DNA of 64,000 bases from Trichostrongylus colubriformis (Eukaryota > Nematoda > Chromadorea > Rhabditida > Trichostrongylidae): the NCBI GenBank assembly GCA_963978905.1, contig OZ022256.1, positions 51,198,001-51,262,000 of the forward strand, written 5' to 3'. A program made the position numbers and the translations under genes. Shown piece after piece: positions 1-12,765 of the stretch (its first letter is position 1; each line of letters begins with the position of its first letter). Below the pieces are notes generated by a model. The model was not told the DNA's origin. It was given only the letters and a program-made list of their open reading frames with translations, and made no database searches.

Positions 1-1571
1 AGGTAGCAAGTGCAGGTATCAGTAAGCTTATATACGCAACCCCTTATCACAAATCGGTATAAATAATCAATGAACATAGCGAATATTTCAGCTATGCTCA
101 ATCGGACGATAATCACGACAATTTTGAGAATCAATTGATATTCGCCGAAGCAATGTTGCCATATCATGTGTGGATTTATTTCCAATAATGAAACATTCCA
201 TGGAGAAGTGGAATATGAATGAAAAATATGCATATTAATGAAAATAAAAAAACAAATATGAAATTATGCATATAACTACATATGTAGTAAGCAGATAACT
301 CGAAAAATATAGAGATAGGGATTAACTACTTGCAAACAGAATTTACCACTCATTATACATTTAGTGATGCGTGATTTACACCTGAAAGTTCATTATAAAT
401 TCAAATGAAGACACTGCAACAGGCTGCAAAACTGAATTACATGACATCAGATGCTAACGTTACGAAAGTGTAGACCTATAGAGCCATTTTCTTCACTTCT
501 ATCCAAAACATAGTGCATAGTGGATGCTTTGTGGCGCATTTTGGAAAATTCTGTTCGCAATTGATTTCACTTGAAAGCAGCGTTTTCAATTTTTTTAATG
601 TCTAATAGAAATTAGCTCTACCGAATAACACAATAACATGAGACATGTACTATTTGAAAGTGATTCTTCTAAGGCTATAGAACAAATACCCTTGATAGGA
701 TGAAGGATAGGTTATTGCTACGAGAGAACTCGTTATTCATAAAAAAAGAAAAGATCAAAAAAATTAACAGCATGTATACATACATATGTATGTATTCCAC
801 TGATTATGCACAAAATTGATTCCAATTTTTCATGAATAATATTATTTCGGGTTCATTTGTTATTTTTCATTCAGTTCGCATATTGAACGCTATGATATTC
901 CGAATATGTTTACGAAACAATTGTCATGCATAGAAGATTAAAATATGGAATCAAAACAATTGGAAAATGGATAAGTCAAAAAAATTATAAAATAGAACAG
1001 TGCTATTGAAACTCTCGTTGGACACATTTATTAATTCGCCTGAGTGGTTAGTTTCACACAGACCCCGATTTGCCTGTATGAAATAAAAGAAATAACCACG
1101 AAAAATCTTGAAACCATCAAAACTGTTATGGAAATCTTAATATGGCGAAGCATTAGTAATAATCTGAACTATCGAAGATTTTCAACCAAGTACATATGTA
1201 ACACGATTCCAAAAAAATACAATCGGAAAAGTTGCCCTGAAACATGGATAAAGAATTCCAAAAAAAAGTGTTTTGAAAATGATAATAGTAAAGTAATGAA
1301 GTGGAAAACAACTGTTGTTGTTGTTGTTTTTACGCTAAACACGTACAGGTCAACGCCTACCATAATGGTAGGGCTGTTAAGCGTGCAAGTAAAGCGCTTG
1401 GATTATAAGCGGAAAGAAGCATTGCTGACAGAAAAGGCTGATGTGATTCGAATTGTGTGTATGCGCATTTTTCATAGCAGATATATCGCATAAAACAGAC
1501 GAAAGAACAACGTCACCGTGCCCACTGATCGACATCGATCGACAAAACTGATGGATGATACAACGTATGTA
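1..1571. other. AT-rich non-coding stretch
   Basis: No convincing gene is visible. The longest open frames are low-complexity and have no recognisable motif or splice structure. A short GTT run lies near 1312-1330 and a TACATATG-type dyad near 776-795. The stretch ends at the TA target site of the TIR element that follows. Confidence 0.6.
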
Positions 1572-2588
1572 TTGGGTCATTCCATAAGTAGTGTCGTTTT
1601 TTTTTTCAAACGAAAATTTTCCATCCCGATTTTTTGCAGCGTGTTCGGAAGAAAATTTTCAACTCTACAAAAGGACATACTCAATTTTTGAGATCGTCAT
1701 AATGGGACAGATTTTCAGGCCGGCGAAGTGATTGGTTCAAACGACAAAAATCGACCAAACCAGCATTTGATAAAGCACTATATTTTACTCTTGGAAAATT
1801 AGCCAATCATGTGTCCCGTACATGCCCCCGACCTCTTCTGCAAGTATCACCAGTTAGTTGCTTAGGAAATCAGGTCGCTCTTTTTTCACATTTATTTTTT
1901 CCGCCACAACTCGATGATTTTTGGCTATTTCTTCGAACCAAAGCCAGAAAATTTTCTCAACCAATCAATTGAAAGAGTAGTGAAACGTCAGGTACAGGTA
2001 ATGAGTAGAGACCGGATTTCTTGAGTTTCTGTTGAAGAAAATAAAATGCGCAGTAATCTCAACTGGGCCGCTACCTCACATTTTTGAATACAATGTGAAT
2101 AATAGTGAAAGCGAGAACGAATTAGATAGAGATAGATTTTCGATAGAGCAGACAAAACCCTCCCGATTGGTTCATAAAGCAATGCTGAGCAAGGGATTTG
2201 GAAGAAGAAATTTCATTTTTAATAAACGTAAGTGCTTCCGGAAAAAAGAGTCTGGAAAAAGAACGACGCGACTTCTTGATCAACCAAATTTTGGAAATTG
2301 CAGTAGATGTCAGGGCAAAATACGGGACATATGACTGATTGATTCTCCTCAAGTGTAATATAGTGTTTTAATTAATTGCCGGTTTAGCCAATTTTCGTCG
2401 GCTGGACCTACCTCTTCGCCAGTCACAATATCGGCCCCATTTTAGAATACTCAAAAACTAAACGTCAGTTTTTGTAGAGCAGAAAGATCTCTTTCGAATG
2501 ATATATGAGATGCCGCGGCGCAAGAACTTATAACTTTATAAGAAAAATTTTTGCTTGGAAAAAACGACATTACTTATGGAATGAGTGG
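1572..2588. mobile_element. Mariner-like TIR element, copy 1 (non-autonomous)
   Basis: The element begins TTGGGTCATTCCATAAGTAG and ends with the inverted complement CTTATGGAATGAGTGG. Both ends are flanked by TA (1570-1571 and 2589-2590), the target duplication of Tc1/mariner elements. The arms are several hundred bases long, and short frames inside do not resemble a transposase. A diverged copy lies in opposite orientation at 60319-61363, which proves this is a repeat family. The right terminus has drifted more than the left. It is probably an old element mobilised by a mariner transposase encoded elsewhere. Confidence 0.85.
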
Positions 2589-4309
2589 TACCGGGAGGGA
2601 GAATCAGAACTGATAGATACTTATCACAGACACAACACATGTTGTAACATAGGCCACACCCCGGCCACAAATGATTCGCGCTTTTGGACATTGAAATGAC
2701 GTCGCAAGAGAAAAATGTTCTGTGGGCTTTAATACCCCCAGCAGGAATCACCAGAAAGTGTACGAAGCTTACGAAAAGGCGCTACGACTATTGAAGATGC
2801 TATGTGGTCGTTCATATGGCCATTTGCGCTTTTGGGATAGATTGCCATTACTTTCATGCAATCGATACCGCTTATCGATCACCTAACTAATCTTATCAGT
2901 CGAGTTTCAATTCAGCACGAAGTGTGTCGCAAAAGGCGATGATGCTCTTATATATTGCGCGTCCAGTGTGTCAATACGCTTTGGAAAACGCCAGGTTGTC
3001 ACCAACGATCAATATTTCACAAGGGGAAGATTCCAAAGCCCGCTCAGGAATGCGCCATGCACATAACAACAGTGTGGGGTTCTATGACATATTTTTCTGA
3101 AGGGGGTGCTGATGATTGTACCAAAATCTATCGCCCCAGATGGTAGCCACAGACCGAGAAGAGAAAAGTGTGTCCAGCCGCTATGTTTAAGCTAATATAT
3201 AAGTTTTCTCTGAGTGAGTGTCATCAGGCGAGTAATTCGCGCGGACGCGTTGTAGGCGATTTTTGCTGCCATCTAGGGCGTCTTCATCGCTTTAGGATCC
3301 AACCTAAACGACGCGCATAGTCCCCACCTACTGTGCCGCACGCAAGACGCCGCAATGCGAATTTCTGTCCTGGCACTTGGGCTCCCCTAGCCATTGAAAT
3401 TCTTTGGTTAGAATTCCTCACGAAGTCACTTTATTTACCAGATACAGTACAAACGACACAAAAAGAGCCGAGAAATTTCCTTTCTTCAAAGACTCGAAAA
3501 CTGAAGGAAGAGCAACTCGTTTGAATTTCCGCCGAGCAGCCTTTGAACGATGTCGGTGGGCGAAAGCAGTTCAAATTTTCTGCTCAATGTAGATTTGCTT
3601 CTCATTCTGTGTCCCTCATCCCTTGATCGTCCCTTGATTTTTGGTAAACGAATAAACGATGTAAACAGTAGTCTATGTAATGGCTACATACTGGTCTAGA
3701 CAAGCTAGAATTCCTGCAGCTTTCATAATAACACTCACCCAGACGATGTTGAGCCATAATCTAATTCTAAGCCATCTGAAAAGGATGCATCTGCCATTGA
3801 GACCGTCCTTCTCATTGAAGACAACGATAATGAACTTAGTTCGCACAGTGGTAACAGTACCGCTGACAGTGCTTGGGTAAGTACTTTACAGCAGTGATCA
3901 GTACATCTCCGCAATGTGGCCGAACTTTGCGAGGATAGTATAACTCCTCAACGTCCAGCTGCTGTGGCGATATTATACTAAAGCCCAAAAGTTATGAGAA
4001 GTCGGCTCACTTGGTATCGCGAACCCCGCCCACTACATGCCACGCCTAGCGGAGGAGAACATTCGAATAGGTCGTGTTCCACAGCAAAGACACATCGAAC
4101 CATGATCAGTAAAGAGCTGTGGTAATGTTTTGTGGAGCTTTTCCAAATTGGTAATCTTTCGACGGGGAAACTACCGAATTCTTCAGTTAGCGACCTTTTC
4201 CATGGATATTTCTCGACAATAATACCACATTCTTCATTATCCCTTTGCCCTCATGAAACTGAACTTTATATACATCATCAATATTATGGGCGCTCCCTTT
4301 AGTCCTTTT
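2589..4309. other. Gene-poor stretch with a dispersed repeat fragment
   Basis: I see no supportable gene here. Bases about 3400-3650 are homologous to stretches at about 19560-19740 and 27860-28030; all share a run reading GAAAAACTG followed by an AGCAACT-type motif and a CTGTGTCCCT/CTGCGTCCCT end. The rest is unassigned. Confidence 0.45.
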
Positions 4310-4460
4310 AGGCCGCCTGCAGACTTTAAGATTTTGCGATTCCGCGATTTCGCGACGTCGCACCTTCGCACGCGATACTACGACCTTGAGATAATGCAGT
4401 GCCGTAGCTCCGCGTGCTCAGCCGCGACACCGCAAAATCGCAAAATTTGACGACGCCCTT
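4310..4460. repeat. CG-rich fold-back MITE, family P, copy 1
   Basis: This short palindromic repeat is built of GCGATTTTGCG-like words. It opens GGCCGCCTGCAGACTTT and closes with an approximate inverse containing AAAATCGCAAAATTTGACG. The interior holds a conserved CGCGATACTACGACCTTGAG block. Related copies lie at 5985-6140, 22677-22810 and 37509-37703. Confidence 0.75.
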
Positions 4461-4461
4461 A

Positions 4462-5280
4462 CTAGGAAATGGTTTCAACTGACCGTGGAACTTTGAAATG
4501 AGACCTGGATGGATCGATGGAGCTTTGAACGCTGATTATAACTGTGAAAACCAAAATTGCTGAGTCGCATTCTGAACCGAGTTAAGAGGGGTCAAAGTTT
4601 GCCTGTAACACCTCATTGGCGAGGCACTTTGCCATCAGCACGGCGGTTGCGAAGCTAGCAACGGCCACCGGGGCTCACTGGTGGTGTTGGTGGTGTTCCA
4701 GGCCTGCAGGGGTTCAGGGTTTGCTCTCCGCTGGTGAAGATTTTTTTTTGCATTTTGTGTTTCATTGTTTACACGTTTACTTGGTTGAATAATACTATAT
4801 TCGGAAGCCCATAGCGCGCGAGCTAGTCCTTCTCGTGCAGGACCAGTGAAATTTTCGTGTTCAGGTAGTCAAATTACCTCAAGGGGCAAGTTTTTAGCCA
4901 ATTCGAGAACTTGACCAAATTTCGGAAAAATTCACGGGCTGTTGGGTGGGAGCACAATGAACAAAGGAGAAGTCGTTGACCCTTGCCCAGGAATTGCTCT
5001 TTTTTGACGTGCGATGGGCAAGTGTATGTGTAGGTTATCTTGTTCAGGTTGCAGGAATTTTTGTAAGAAAATTCAAAAAGTACCACTTTACCCCCTGGCT
5101 ACCCCCAATTTTCCGAAGTTGGACCTGAAACTTTGACCCCTCGTTACTCGCTTCAGAATGCCGTTCAGCATTCTGAAGCGAGTTACGAGGGCTTTCACAG
5201 TTATAATCAGCGTTCGAAGCTCTATCGATCCCCCTGGGTCTCATTTCAAAGTTCCACGGTCAGTTGAAACCCTTTCCTAG
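4462..5280. repeat. Long inverted-repeat element (about 0.82 kb)
   Basis: Bases 4462-4600 are mirrored by the reverse complement of 5110-5280. Both arms start CTAGGAAA and share TTTCAACTGACCGTGGAACT and an AACGCTGATTATAACTGTGA block. The arms diverge moderately, and the centre is unrelated sequence without a gene. It directly abuts the preceding CG-rich MITE. A perfect inner dyad (GAATGCCGTTCAGCATTC type) lies near 5155-5180. Confidence 0.8.
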
Positions 5281-5499
5281 TTAAAGACACTCTTCGGTGC
5301 TACTGTAATGGGTAGGGGGGGGGGCAAGTTGCAATATTTGGAGCGAGCTTACGCCATTACAAGGCTGAGGTGTTAATAACTTACTGTAAATGTCATGACA
5401 CATACATATACGTACGATGTTTTGTTTCGAACTGTTCCTTATTTTTTTGAAACAACCTTCTCGAATTTTTTGTCGGAGTATCGGTATGTCTTTATTTGA

Positions 5500-5583
5500 A
5501 GTATCAAATGAATAAATGATTCTAGAAATAGAATGAAATGAATAGAATAAAATGAATAAATAATGAATAGAATAGAATGATCA
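5500..5583. repeat. AATGA/AATAGA microsatellite
   Basis: Imperfect iterations of AATGAATAGA-type words form a simple AT-rich microsatellite. Confidence 0.8.
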
Positions 5584-5984
5584 AAAATGATTGCATAAAG
5601 CTTATTATAGTGCGACATTCATGTACAAACATCCTACTGTTTGTGGTTTGAAATTTCACCTATCCCACTCCACTTTCGTCTCTCCCCCTCTTAATATGAT
5701 AGCACCCACTATCCAATTAGCTATAACTCTAACGCTTGAGAACTTCCTTGAAGGCGTACTACAAAAGCCCTACTATAAAATTATTATTGGAGTCAATATT
5801 CATTGGAGATTAGTGTGTGGATTAATAGGGGCGTAAAGAAAACCCGTGGACGGGGAGTTACAAAAAAAAATTTGAGAAAAATTCCAACATAACATAGAGC
5901 AGCACGGGGATGACGAGAGTGCCATCTATTATTGCAACTGAGATAAGAGCAGAAATCACAACAAATACAGTAAACTGCCACAAG

Positions 5985-6140
5985 CTTCGCGAATTTGCGA
6001 TTCTGTGATTTCGCAATTTTGCGATTATGCTTTGCCGCACTTCTGCATGCGATTCTGCGACTTTGGGATCTTGCAATGTCGCGACTTCGCGCGCGTTGCC
6101 ACCTTAGCGATTTTGCGGCGCCGCGTAAAGTCTGATGGCG
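5985..6140. repeat. CG-rich fold-back MITE, family P, copy 2
   Basis: This shares the GCGATTCTGCGATTT-type words of family P and ends GGCGCCGCGTAAAGTCTGATGG. It is a degenerate copy of the element at 4310-4460, probably in inverse orientation. Confidence 0.65.
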
Positions 6141-6558
6141 AACAGGGAGTGCTGCGGGTGATGGGAGAGATGTAACGCTCAGTTCTCACAAATCAACGTA
6201 AAGAAATGAATCCATCAATAAAGCACACATTATTTCGCTATACTCGGGTTGAAATGCCACATTGAAAAAAGCGATATCAGATATGCCAAAGGGAATCAAG
6301 ATACAAAAGGGAAGCTTTCTACTAGTTTACAAGAAGAAATGAGTGCTCAAATGAAGAGCAGAGCAGCAGAGACGATGAAGAGATAAGAACTTGTTGTGGG
6401 AAACGACATATAATGAGGAGCCCACACCCGTTCGTTTCCGGCTGGAAATTCCAAGGGGCAGATAGCATTTAGAGTCTTAAGCTCTCATCACACACCTTCG
6501 AAACGCAAATACGGGAGTCTCCAAGTTCTCTTTTCTTGTAAACTCGGCATTACTTGTC

Positions 6559-6882
6559 GATTGTGATGTTTCTTATGCCACACGAGGTTTTTAAGCGAAC
6601 CTTCATTAATGGCCCAACGTTGCGACTGTTTCGTCTTCTTCAGAAGCCTCAATATGGCTTGAAGCCCTTGATTCGTCAAGTACTAACAAGCACCTTCTCC
6701 CCTCTAGCGTTTCCGACATCATTTCGGGAAAGCTTCTGAACAACTCAGTAACAGGACAACAAACACCGATTGGTTTCACCGCTTGTGGGGAGTGTGAGCT
6801 CACAGCCACAGTAAGTAGTGTTAGTATGAGTGAATAAAGGTTCCACTTAAAAACCTCGTGTGGCATAAGAAACATCACAATC
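6559..6882. repeat. Fold-back MITE with perfect 38-bp arms
   Basis: The left end GATTGTGATGTTTCTTATGC continues through a CACACGAGG word and is exactly repeated in inverse at 6845-6882. A weaker match continues inward (GAACCTTCATTA against GAACCTTTATTC). At 324 bp without a meaningful frame, it fits a non-autonomous DNA transposon. I could not identify a clear target duplication. Confidence 0.8.
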
Positions 6883-6899
6883 AATCAAAATTGTGAGCT

Positions 6900-8310
6900 G
6901 TTGCAAGTCGCACAGGAGGTGAAGATAAATGTGTTCTTAAAGAAAGTGAAAGGGGTAATATGGGTAACGAGATCTCTTAAAATGAGTACAGAAATGAAAG
7001 CTAGGGGTCTAAAAAGACTACACGTGGCGAAATTTCCGATGAGAAAGAGGGCCCCGGCCTATGTCTTCTGCTTCAGCAGCTTCCACTTCTTTTATGTCAG
7101 CCCGTCCTTTTTTTCAGGCCGACCCGCCTCTTTTGAGAATGAATGACGGCAAGGGAGTTTTATTTCTCGGGTTTTTGACCATTTCATTCCGTTTTTCCTG
7201 CACTTTCGCACAACTAAGCTCGGTCACCTTCATTCTGATGTTTTTTCCCATATTCAGCCCGAATTGCCCCCATCACTGCCTTCAACTGTGGCTTCGGCCT
7301 ATGGGAGAATATGGGCTACTGTCTATGAAGTTTACATTTACTTTTTTAAAAATTTGCATTTGCAATTTTGAAATGCTTTCCGGGCTTTCCTTGAAGATTG
7401 CCTGATCTTGACAGGAACAAGAGTTTCCGATAATCTGTGTTTTTCAGTATCAATTCTGGTCTATAAAAATCAACATCAACAAGGAGATTTTCTCTTGTAA
7501 AACTTTGAAAGTTGAGTTTCATGACCCCTCCGCTATTCTTCGCTTCTGAGTAGGCATGTATATGACTCTAGAGGCTTACTTATACTCAGCCTTATGAGGC
7601 AGAAAAAGATTCTCCCCTTTCTTTTCATCGAAAAATGGAATAATTTGTCTTTTCCGATTCTCTCCTAAGCATAAAAGAGCTATCTCACATGGGGCATCGC
7701 AATGAGAAAAATTCGCTGAGAATTCTATGAGAAATATGTTAACCACATGGGCGCGGATACGTTGACGCTCATATAATCACACGATATTGAAAGACATACA
7801 TCATGGGAAAGACGATTCACACACACGGAGAATACATAGACCGCTACAATGCAACTGATGGAATAGTAGTGGAAATCAGTATGATAGTATTCGAAGGGAC
7901 ATTAAAAGAACATTGAACGAGTATCCAAAAAGTTAACATTTACGTCCCACCCTTCCCAAAACCCCCAGAGAGTGCCGGATATAATGTTGCTGTCAAAAAG
8001 GTGTTTGCAAAATCCCATTTGGTACGGTGGTAACCTTTCAGGTGTTGATATTGAAATCCTCGGATCAGGTTTCAAGGAATTTTATGTAACAGTTCTTGAA
8101 ATTTATCTTTTATGAATCTACCTTTCACAAAAAATGAAGCCTTAAAGGTAGCTTTAGGGGAAATTCGGACGAAAAGTAAAAGAAGTAGTGAATATGAAAG
8201 CCGAGATGCCTAGAAACAGGACAGTGGAGAAAAAACGGATGGAAATGGCCAAAACCCGAGAAATGGGACCATCTTCCCATCGTTGATTCTCTACCCGGAC
8301 GCCTAGAAGA
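6900..8310. repeat. Dispersed repeat region (family of 6.9 and 61.9 kb)
   Basis: Bases about 6980-7065 match the reverse complement of about 61870-61945 (shared: AATGAAAGCTA, GTGGCGAAATT, an AAAGAGNGCCC word). Bases 8170-8270 share GAAAAAACGG and CCGAGAAATGGG-type words with 61720-61790. No splice-supported exon is visible. The remainder is unassigned. Confidence 0.5.
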
Positions 8311-8429
8311 TATTCTTGTTATGTATATTTATTTATTACCAGTTGGCGGGCGCACACTACTGTGCGCGAAACACCATGTGCGTCAGTAGGTCGGCCTGTA
8401 TTGCTCTTTTTCTTGAGGACAGAGTATTT

Positions 8430-9420
8430 CAGTGCACACCCAGCCCACCGTGGGCGGAGCTTAAATTAGTCCATGTGTGGTCTTTACTTAGTGTCCCATG
8501 CCCTACCCATACCGCATTTGTCCCCATCTCCACAGGTCGTTTTTCATGTAACGTCCAAGCTCCGCCCCCCAATTTAAATGCTCCGCCCACTGTGCCCTGC
8601 ATTCTTTCCTGACTTTCAGAAACTCATCCCTGCTTGATCCATCTTCTCCCTATGTTTGGGGCACATTCGAACCCAATCAACAATTTTTGAACATTCCACG
8701 GAGGCCCCGCCCATTATGGGCGGAGCTTAACTTGGTCCATGTGTGGTCTTTACTTAGTGTCCCATGCCCTACCCACACCGCATTTGTCCCCATCTCCACA
8801 GATCGTTTTTTATGTAACGTCCAAGCTCCGCCCACCACTTTAAATGCTCCGCCCACTGTGCCTGCATTCTTTCCTGACCTTCAGAAACTCATCCCTGACC
8901 TTGATCCATCTTCTCCCTATGTTTGGGGCACATTCGAACCCAATCAACAATTTTTGAACATTCCATGACGGCCCCGCCCATTATGGGCGGAGCTTAACTT
9001 GTTCCATTTGTGGTCTTTACTTAGTATCCCATGCCACACCCATACCGCATTTGTCCCCATCTCCACAGATCGTTTTTCATGTAACGTCCAAGCTCCGCCC
9101 AGCACTTTAAATGCTCCGCCCGCTGTGCCCTGCATTCTTTCCTGACCTTCAGAAACTCATCCCTGACCTAAATCCATCTTCTCCCTACGTTAGGAGCACG
9201 TTCGAACGTAATCAACATTTTCGGGCTGAAAGCCAAACATTCCAGTGCACGCCGCGCGCCCGTGGGCGGAGCTTAATTTGGTCCATGCGTGGTCTTTACT
9301 TCCTGTCCCATGCCCTACCCATACCACACTTGGCCCCATCTGCACAGGTCGTTTTTCATATGATACCTAATTTCGTGACAGACGGAGGGACAGACGCCTT
9401 AGCGCTTTATATATAGTATG
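8430..9420. repeat. Tandem array of four 266-280 bp units
   Basis: The anchor TGGGCGGAGC recurs at 8451, 8717, 8983 and 9263, giving periods of 266, 266 and 280 bp. Each unit carries the same GTGGTCTTTACTTAGTGTCC, CATTTGTCCCCATCTCC and AAGCTCCGCCC blocks. Apparent open frames are artefacts of the repeated unit. The last unit is followed by a GACAGACGGAGGGACAGACG tail and a TATATATAG run. Confidence 0.92.
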
Positions 9421-11238
9421 GATTATGTCGAGATACATCTAACTAATATTTAAAAATAGAAAAATATTCCTAAAGATAAATTTCCAAATAGAGAGATAAA
9501 TAAACAAAAAACACATCGATGTCAGCCTATATTTGTTATTTCCACGGCCTTGTCGTTCGCGATGAAGACCACACAACACTCGTGGACGAGGGGCAGTCGA
9601 AAAATTTCTCGAAAAAAACGTCATTTTTATCCCCGCAACGGTGATTGGAATAACCCAATTGACAAATGGTGCTCTTATCTCGAATTCATCCACAAAACTT
9701 TCTGGGAGCTTCCAGAAAATTGCGGAGAAAATATTGCAAAAATTAGCTGAGAATCTGATAAGACACTAAGTGTTCACTACATAAAAGGCGTCACTAGAAA
9801 ATTTTGGATGTTTAAGAAAGCGGAATATTTTGAATATTATGGTAAGCCATGCTCTTTCTAGATATACGACCTCCTGATTTCGAAGACTGTTGCCGTATAT
9901 GTAGCAAAGGTGCAGTAAAGGAGCCTGAAAAAGCTGGTCAAGTAATTATCATGGAACTGCTATCAACCACAAAATATGTTTATCGATTGACAACCTTTTT
10001 CGAGACAACCTGTCGACCAAACCAAGAAAAGGGGCGATCCATGAAGGTTACTCGATGACTATTTATAGAAATGCGATCCCCATTCATGAGATGGTCCTGC
10101 ACAGTTCATTCGAAAGCCTTACGATGTTGGCCTAGCAGACACATTGTTGCCCCAGCACGTTCTGCAAGCGCGAGAGAGCATGCACTGTGCACGACGCGAC
10201 ACATTACAGATTCACATGCCTTCGATCATTACGACCATAATGGGGCACGTCACAAAACAACTAAGTTCACCACAAACCTACGGGAGAATATGGGTCTCGA
10301 TTCTGAGGTTTTTTTCAATTTTGTTCCACTCTTGGTGTGTTCAGTTAAACTCTCAAAACATCGGAAACCTATACAGCGCAAGAATCAGAGAAAAAAAACA
10401 AATGAGCGCGTGAATATGAGTTATGAGTCATGCGCTGGTAACTATATATTATGGGAAGAGAATTATCGATCGAAAATTATAGGGTTCCTTGGTTTGGACA
10501 TTGCGTGAAATCACTACGAAAACATTCGTTTTAGTGCTTTCTCACTTGTTTTAAAGGGCCTTTCAAGTCTTCCAAAGAGCAATAATAAAATTGAGTACAG
10601 TCAGAAAGCGAATTTCGAAGAAAGACATCAAAAGGAATTACGGTAAAATTCATGTCACAGCGGGTGGCAGTTCATGGGATGCCATTGGCGAAGCTTTACA
10701 GCTGTCAGTTGCAGGACGTTTTTGAAACGAACGAAAAGTGCCGAGCTATTCGGTACAACTATGTGCTCTCAAAGATAATGACTGCTTTTTTTGTCTGCTT
10801 GCAAGATCGTTTGAAGATGCCAGCGGCCCCTTTTTCTTTATGTTGTCAAACTTCATTGCTGCAGAGTAAACACTAAAGAACGGTTGACTTTCCTCCTCCT
10901 CCCCTTTTGTGGTTGGCCACGCATGGTCTCGGCAGAGTTCGATAAGGTGTGCATTTGCTGAAACCTTCCGTTATTTTGAAGTAAAATGCCAAAATTAAAA
11001 AACTTTCATTCTGCCCGCTAAATGTCACCAGTACACCACATCAGCGCTGTACCGATTGGAGCCACATGAATCTGCGATATGTGGCGGTCATGCGCTGCAC
11101 AAGAGACGCTAACTCAGAGGCGAAATCGCTGAGGGGGTTGTCAGCGGATAAGGCCTTATTGTATAGCTTGGTGTGCGTTTTTCATCACACACATATGCAA
11201 AACATTGGTTATTGTCAAGGGATCTTGTACCAAAACAA

Positions 11239-11297
11239 TTGTGGGGGGAGGGAGGGGGGGGGGGGGGGGTGGGGAAGGGGGAGGTGGGGGGGGGGGT
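11239..11297. repeat. G-rich tract
   Basis: Almost pure guanine on the plus strand, interrupted by single A and T bases. It meets the simple G-run requirement for quadruplex formation. Exact length is likely unreliable in any assembly. Confidence 0.85.
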
Positions 11298-11404
11298 GCT
11301 GTGAGCGAATCCAACATCAAAGTAGGCAGAGGTTGCACATCCAAAGGTCGTTTGTGAGCTTGAATGAACGTCGGAACAGCAACTGTAGCACTCGAGTGTG
11401 TACA

Positions 11405-11621
11405 GAGTGCAGATATGACAGCGAATCGCGTGGCCACCAGCGGCGAGCGGCGCGGCGGGAGCGAGTGCCGGTGGCAGGGCATGGCGGCCTTCAAGGGAGG
11501 CAGTGCGGCATGAGTGGAAGCGCAGACGTGACGCAGTCACGCTCGGTCGGCTCCCAAGGCAACCGATACGGCGAGTCGTACTGGTGGCGCCGCGAAGCGA
11601 TTCGCTGTCATATCTGCACTC
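11405..11621. repeat. GC-rich fold-back element
   Basis: GAGTGCAGATATGACAGCGA at the left end is repeated exactly in inverse at the right end (11597-11621). The 25-bp arms enclose a GC-rich centre, giving 217 bp in total. No coding potential is apparent. Confidence 0.8.
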
Positions 11622-12589
11622 ACCCGTAGCACTTTGTAGGTGTTTACGAAATGTTGTGACGGACAGCTCGATTTCCGAGAATGTGACTGAATCAACGTAA
11701 CGCTAGGCTGATGTCATGGGGATTGTAAAAGCGCCACTTCAGGTTCTCGGTAAGTCTTTTAAAATGCCTCCGAAATTCCGTTACAAAGTCGAATACGTGG
11801 GTACTCAAAATGATTTATAAGCATATACTAACGCTTCTACTATAAATAAATTGTTACAGTTGTTACAGTCCTGTGTTTTGATATGGGATAACCCTCAGTA
11901 AATCGATAAAAACATCACAAAAATCCATTAATCGATAGGCTTATCGATTTTGCCACTGCCGATTGTGTCGGCAACGACAGTCAACGGCAACAGGATGTTA
12001 TCGTCGCAGACAGCGATGTTTAGCGCAATGTTTCTCGGCGATTTGCTCACTGGGATGGGAGCGACTGATGAGGCGTAGGAAGGCTGGGTGGGTGGTGTGG
12101 CATGTTGGCCGTAACCAAGCGCCTGTACGACTGACAAGCGTGGGTTTCATATTTGCTTAACAAACGCGGATCATTTTCCCAGACCGCAGAACTTATCAGT
12201 GACAGGCCGGAACAGTTGTAAGTCGACAGCGTACGCGAGGAAGTCCATGACAATTTTCCATTGATACGGCTGACTTCTTCCATATTTTTATTAGACGGGC
12301 AGTATGGACACATAACAGTCAATAGAATAGCTGGATAACTTCCGAGGATGCGCCTTTGATTTGACTTTCACACAGAAACACAGGAAATATGCAATAATAG
12401 CCTTGCAAGGACTTGCCGGGACCAATGCTTTTATGTCGGACTTTTCCCGAGGAAGGTTTGACACTATCTAGTAGAAGGGAGGAAGTTTGGACACAAATCC
12501 TAGACTTGTGACACGGTGGCCCTTATCCACAACCTTTCGCTGTACCCATCGGAATGCGTATTGAACTAAAAGGTGAACAACAAATGAAT

Positions 12590-12765
12590 GAGTTACTGTA
12601 TGATCAAAATAAAGTGACATAACAATAAAAAAAGGTTTTCAAAAGATTTTAAGTCGTGGGGAAAACTTTGGTCTCGAACAGCACCCGAACCCGCACTCCA
12701 TACCACGTTTCGGGCATATCTACTAATCCATTACACTACCAAAACCCTTTTTACCTTAGCTCACA
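12590..12765 (-). repeat. tRNA-derived SINE (minus strand)
   Basis: Read on the minus strand, it contains TTTTGGTAGTGTAATGG, close to an RNA polymerase III box A. About 50 bases later comes GCGGGTTCGGGTGC, close to box B. It then runs into GAGACCAAAG and an A/T-rich tail. No complete tRNA cloverleaf with seven-base-pair acceptor arms is evident, so I call it a SINE or tRNA pseudogene rather than a tRNA gene. Confidence 0.55.

Larger units (their letters stand above)
9421..12600. other. Non-coding stretch with G-tract and a small palindrome
   Basis: No supportable gene was found. The stretch contains a nearly pure G region at about 11239-11297, annotated separately as a palindrome neighbour, and scattered short frames without splice or motif support. 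The glycine- and proline-rich frames near 11.2 kb simply translate the G-tract. Confidence 0.5.

Noticed and set aside
8316..9416. Several similar open frames in a row resembling a protein repeat family
   Set aside because: They are the same frame of a tandem DNA repeat; the frame shifts between units and contains no conserved domain.
11109..11540. Long glycine/proline-rich open frames on both strands
   Set aside because: They translate a G-tract and a GC-rich palindrome; no splice sites, signal or motif support a protein.
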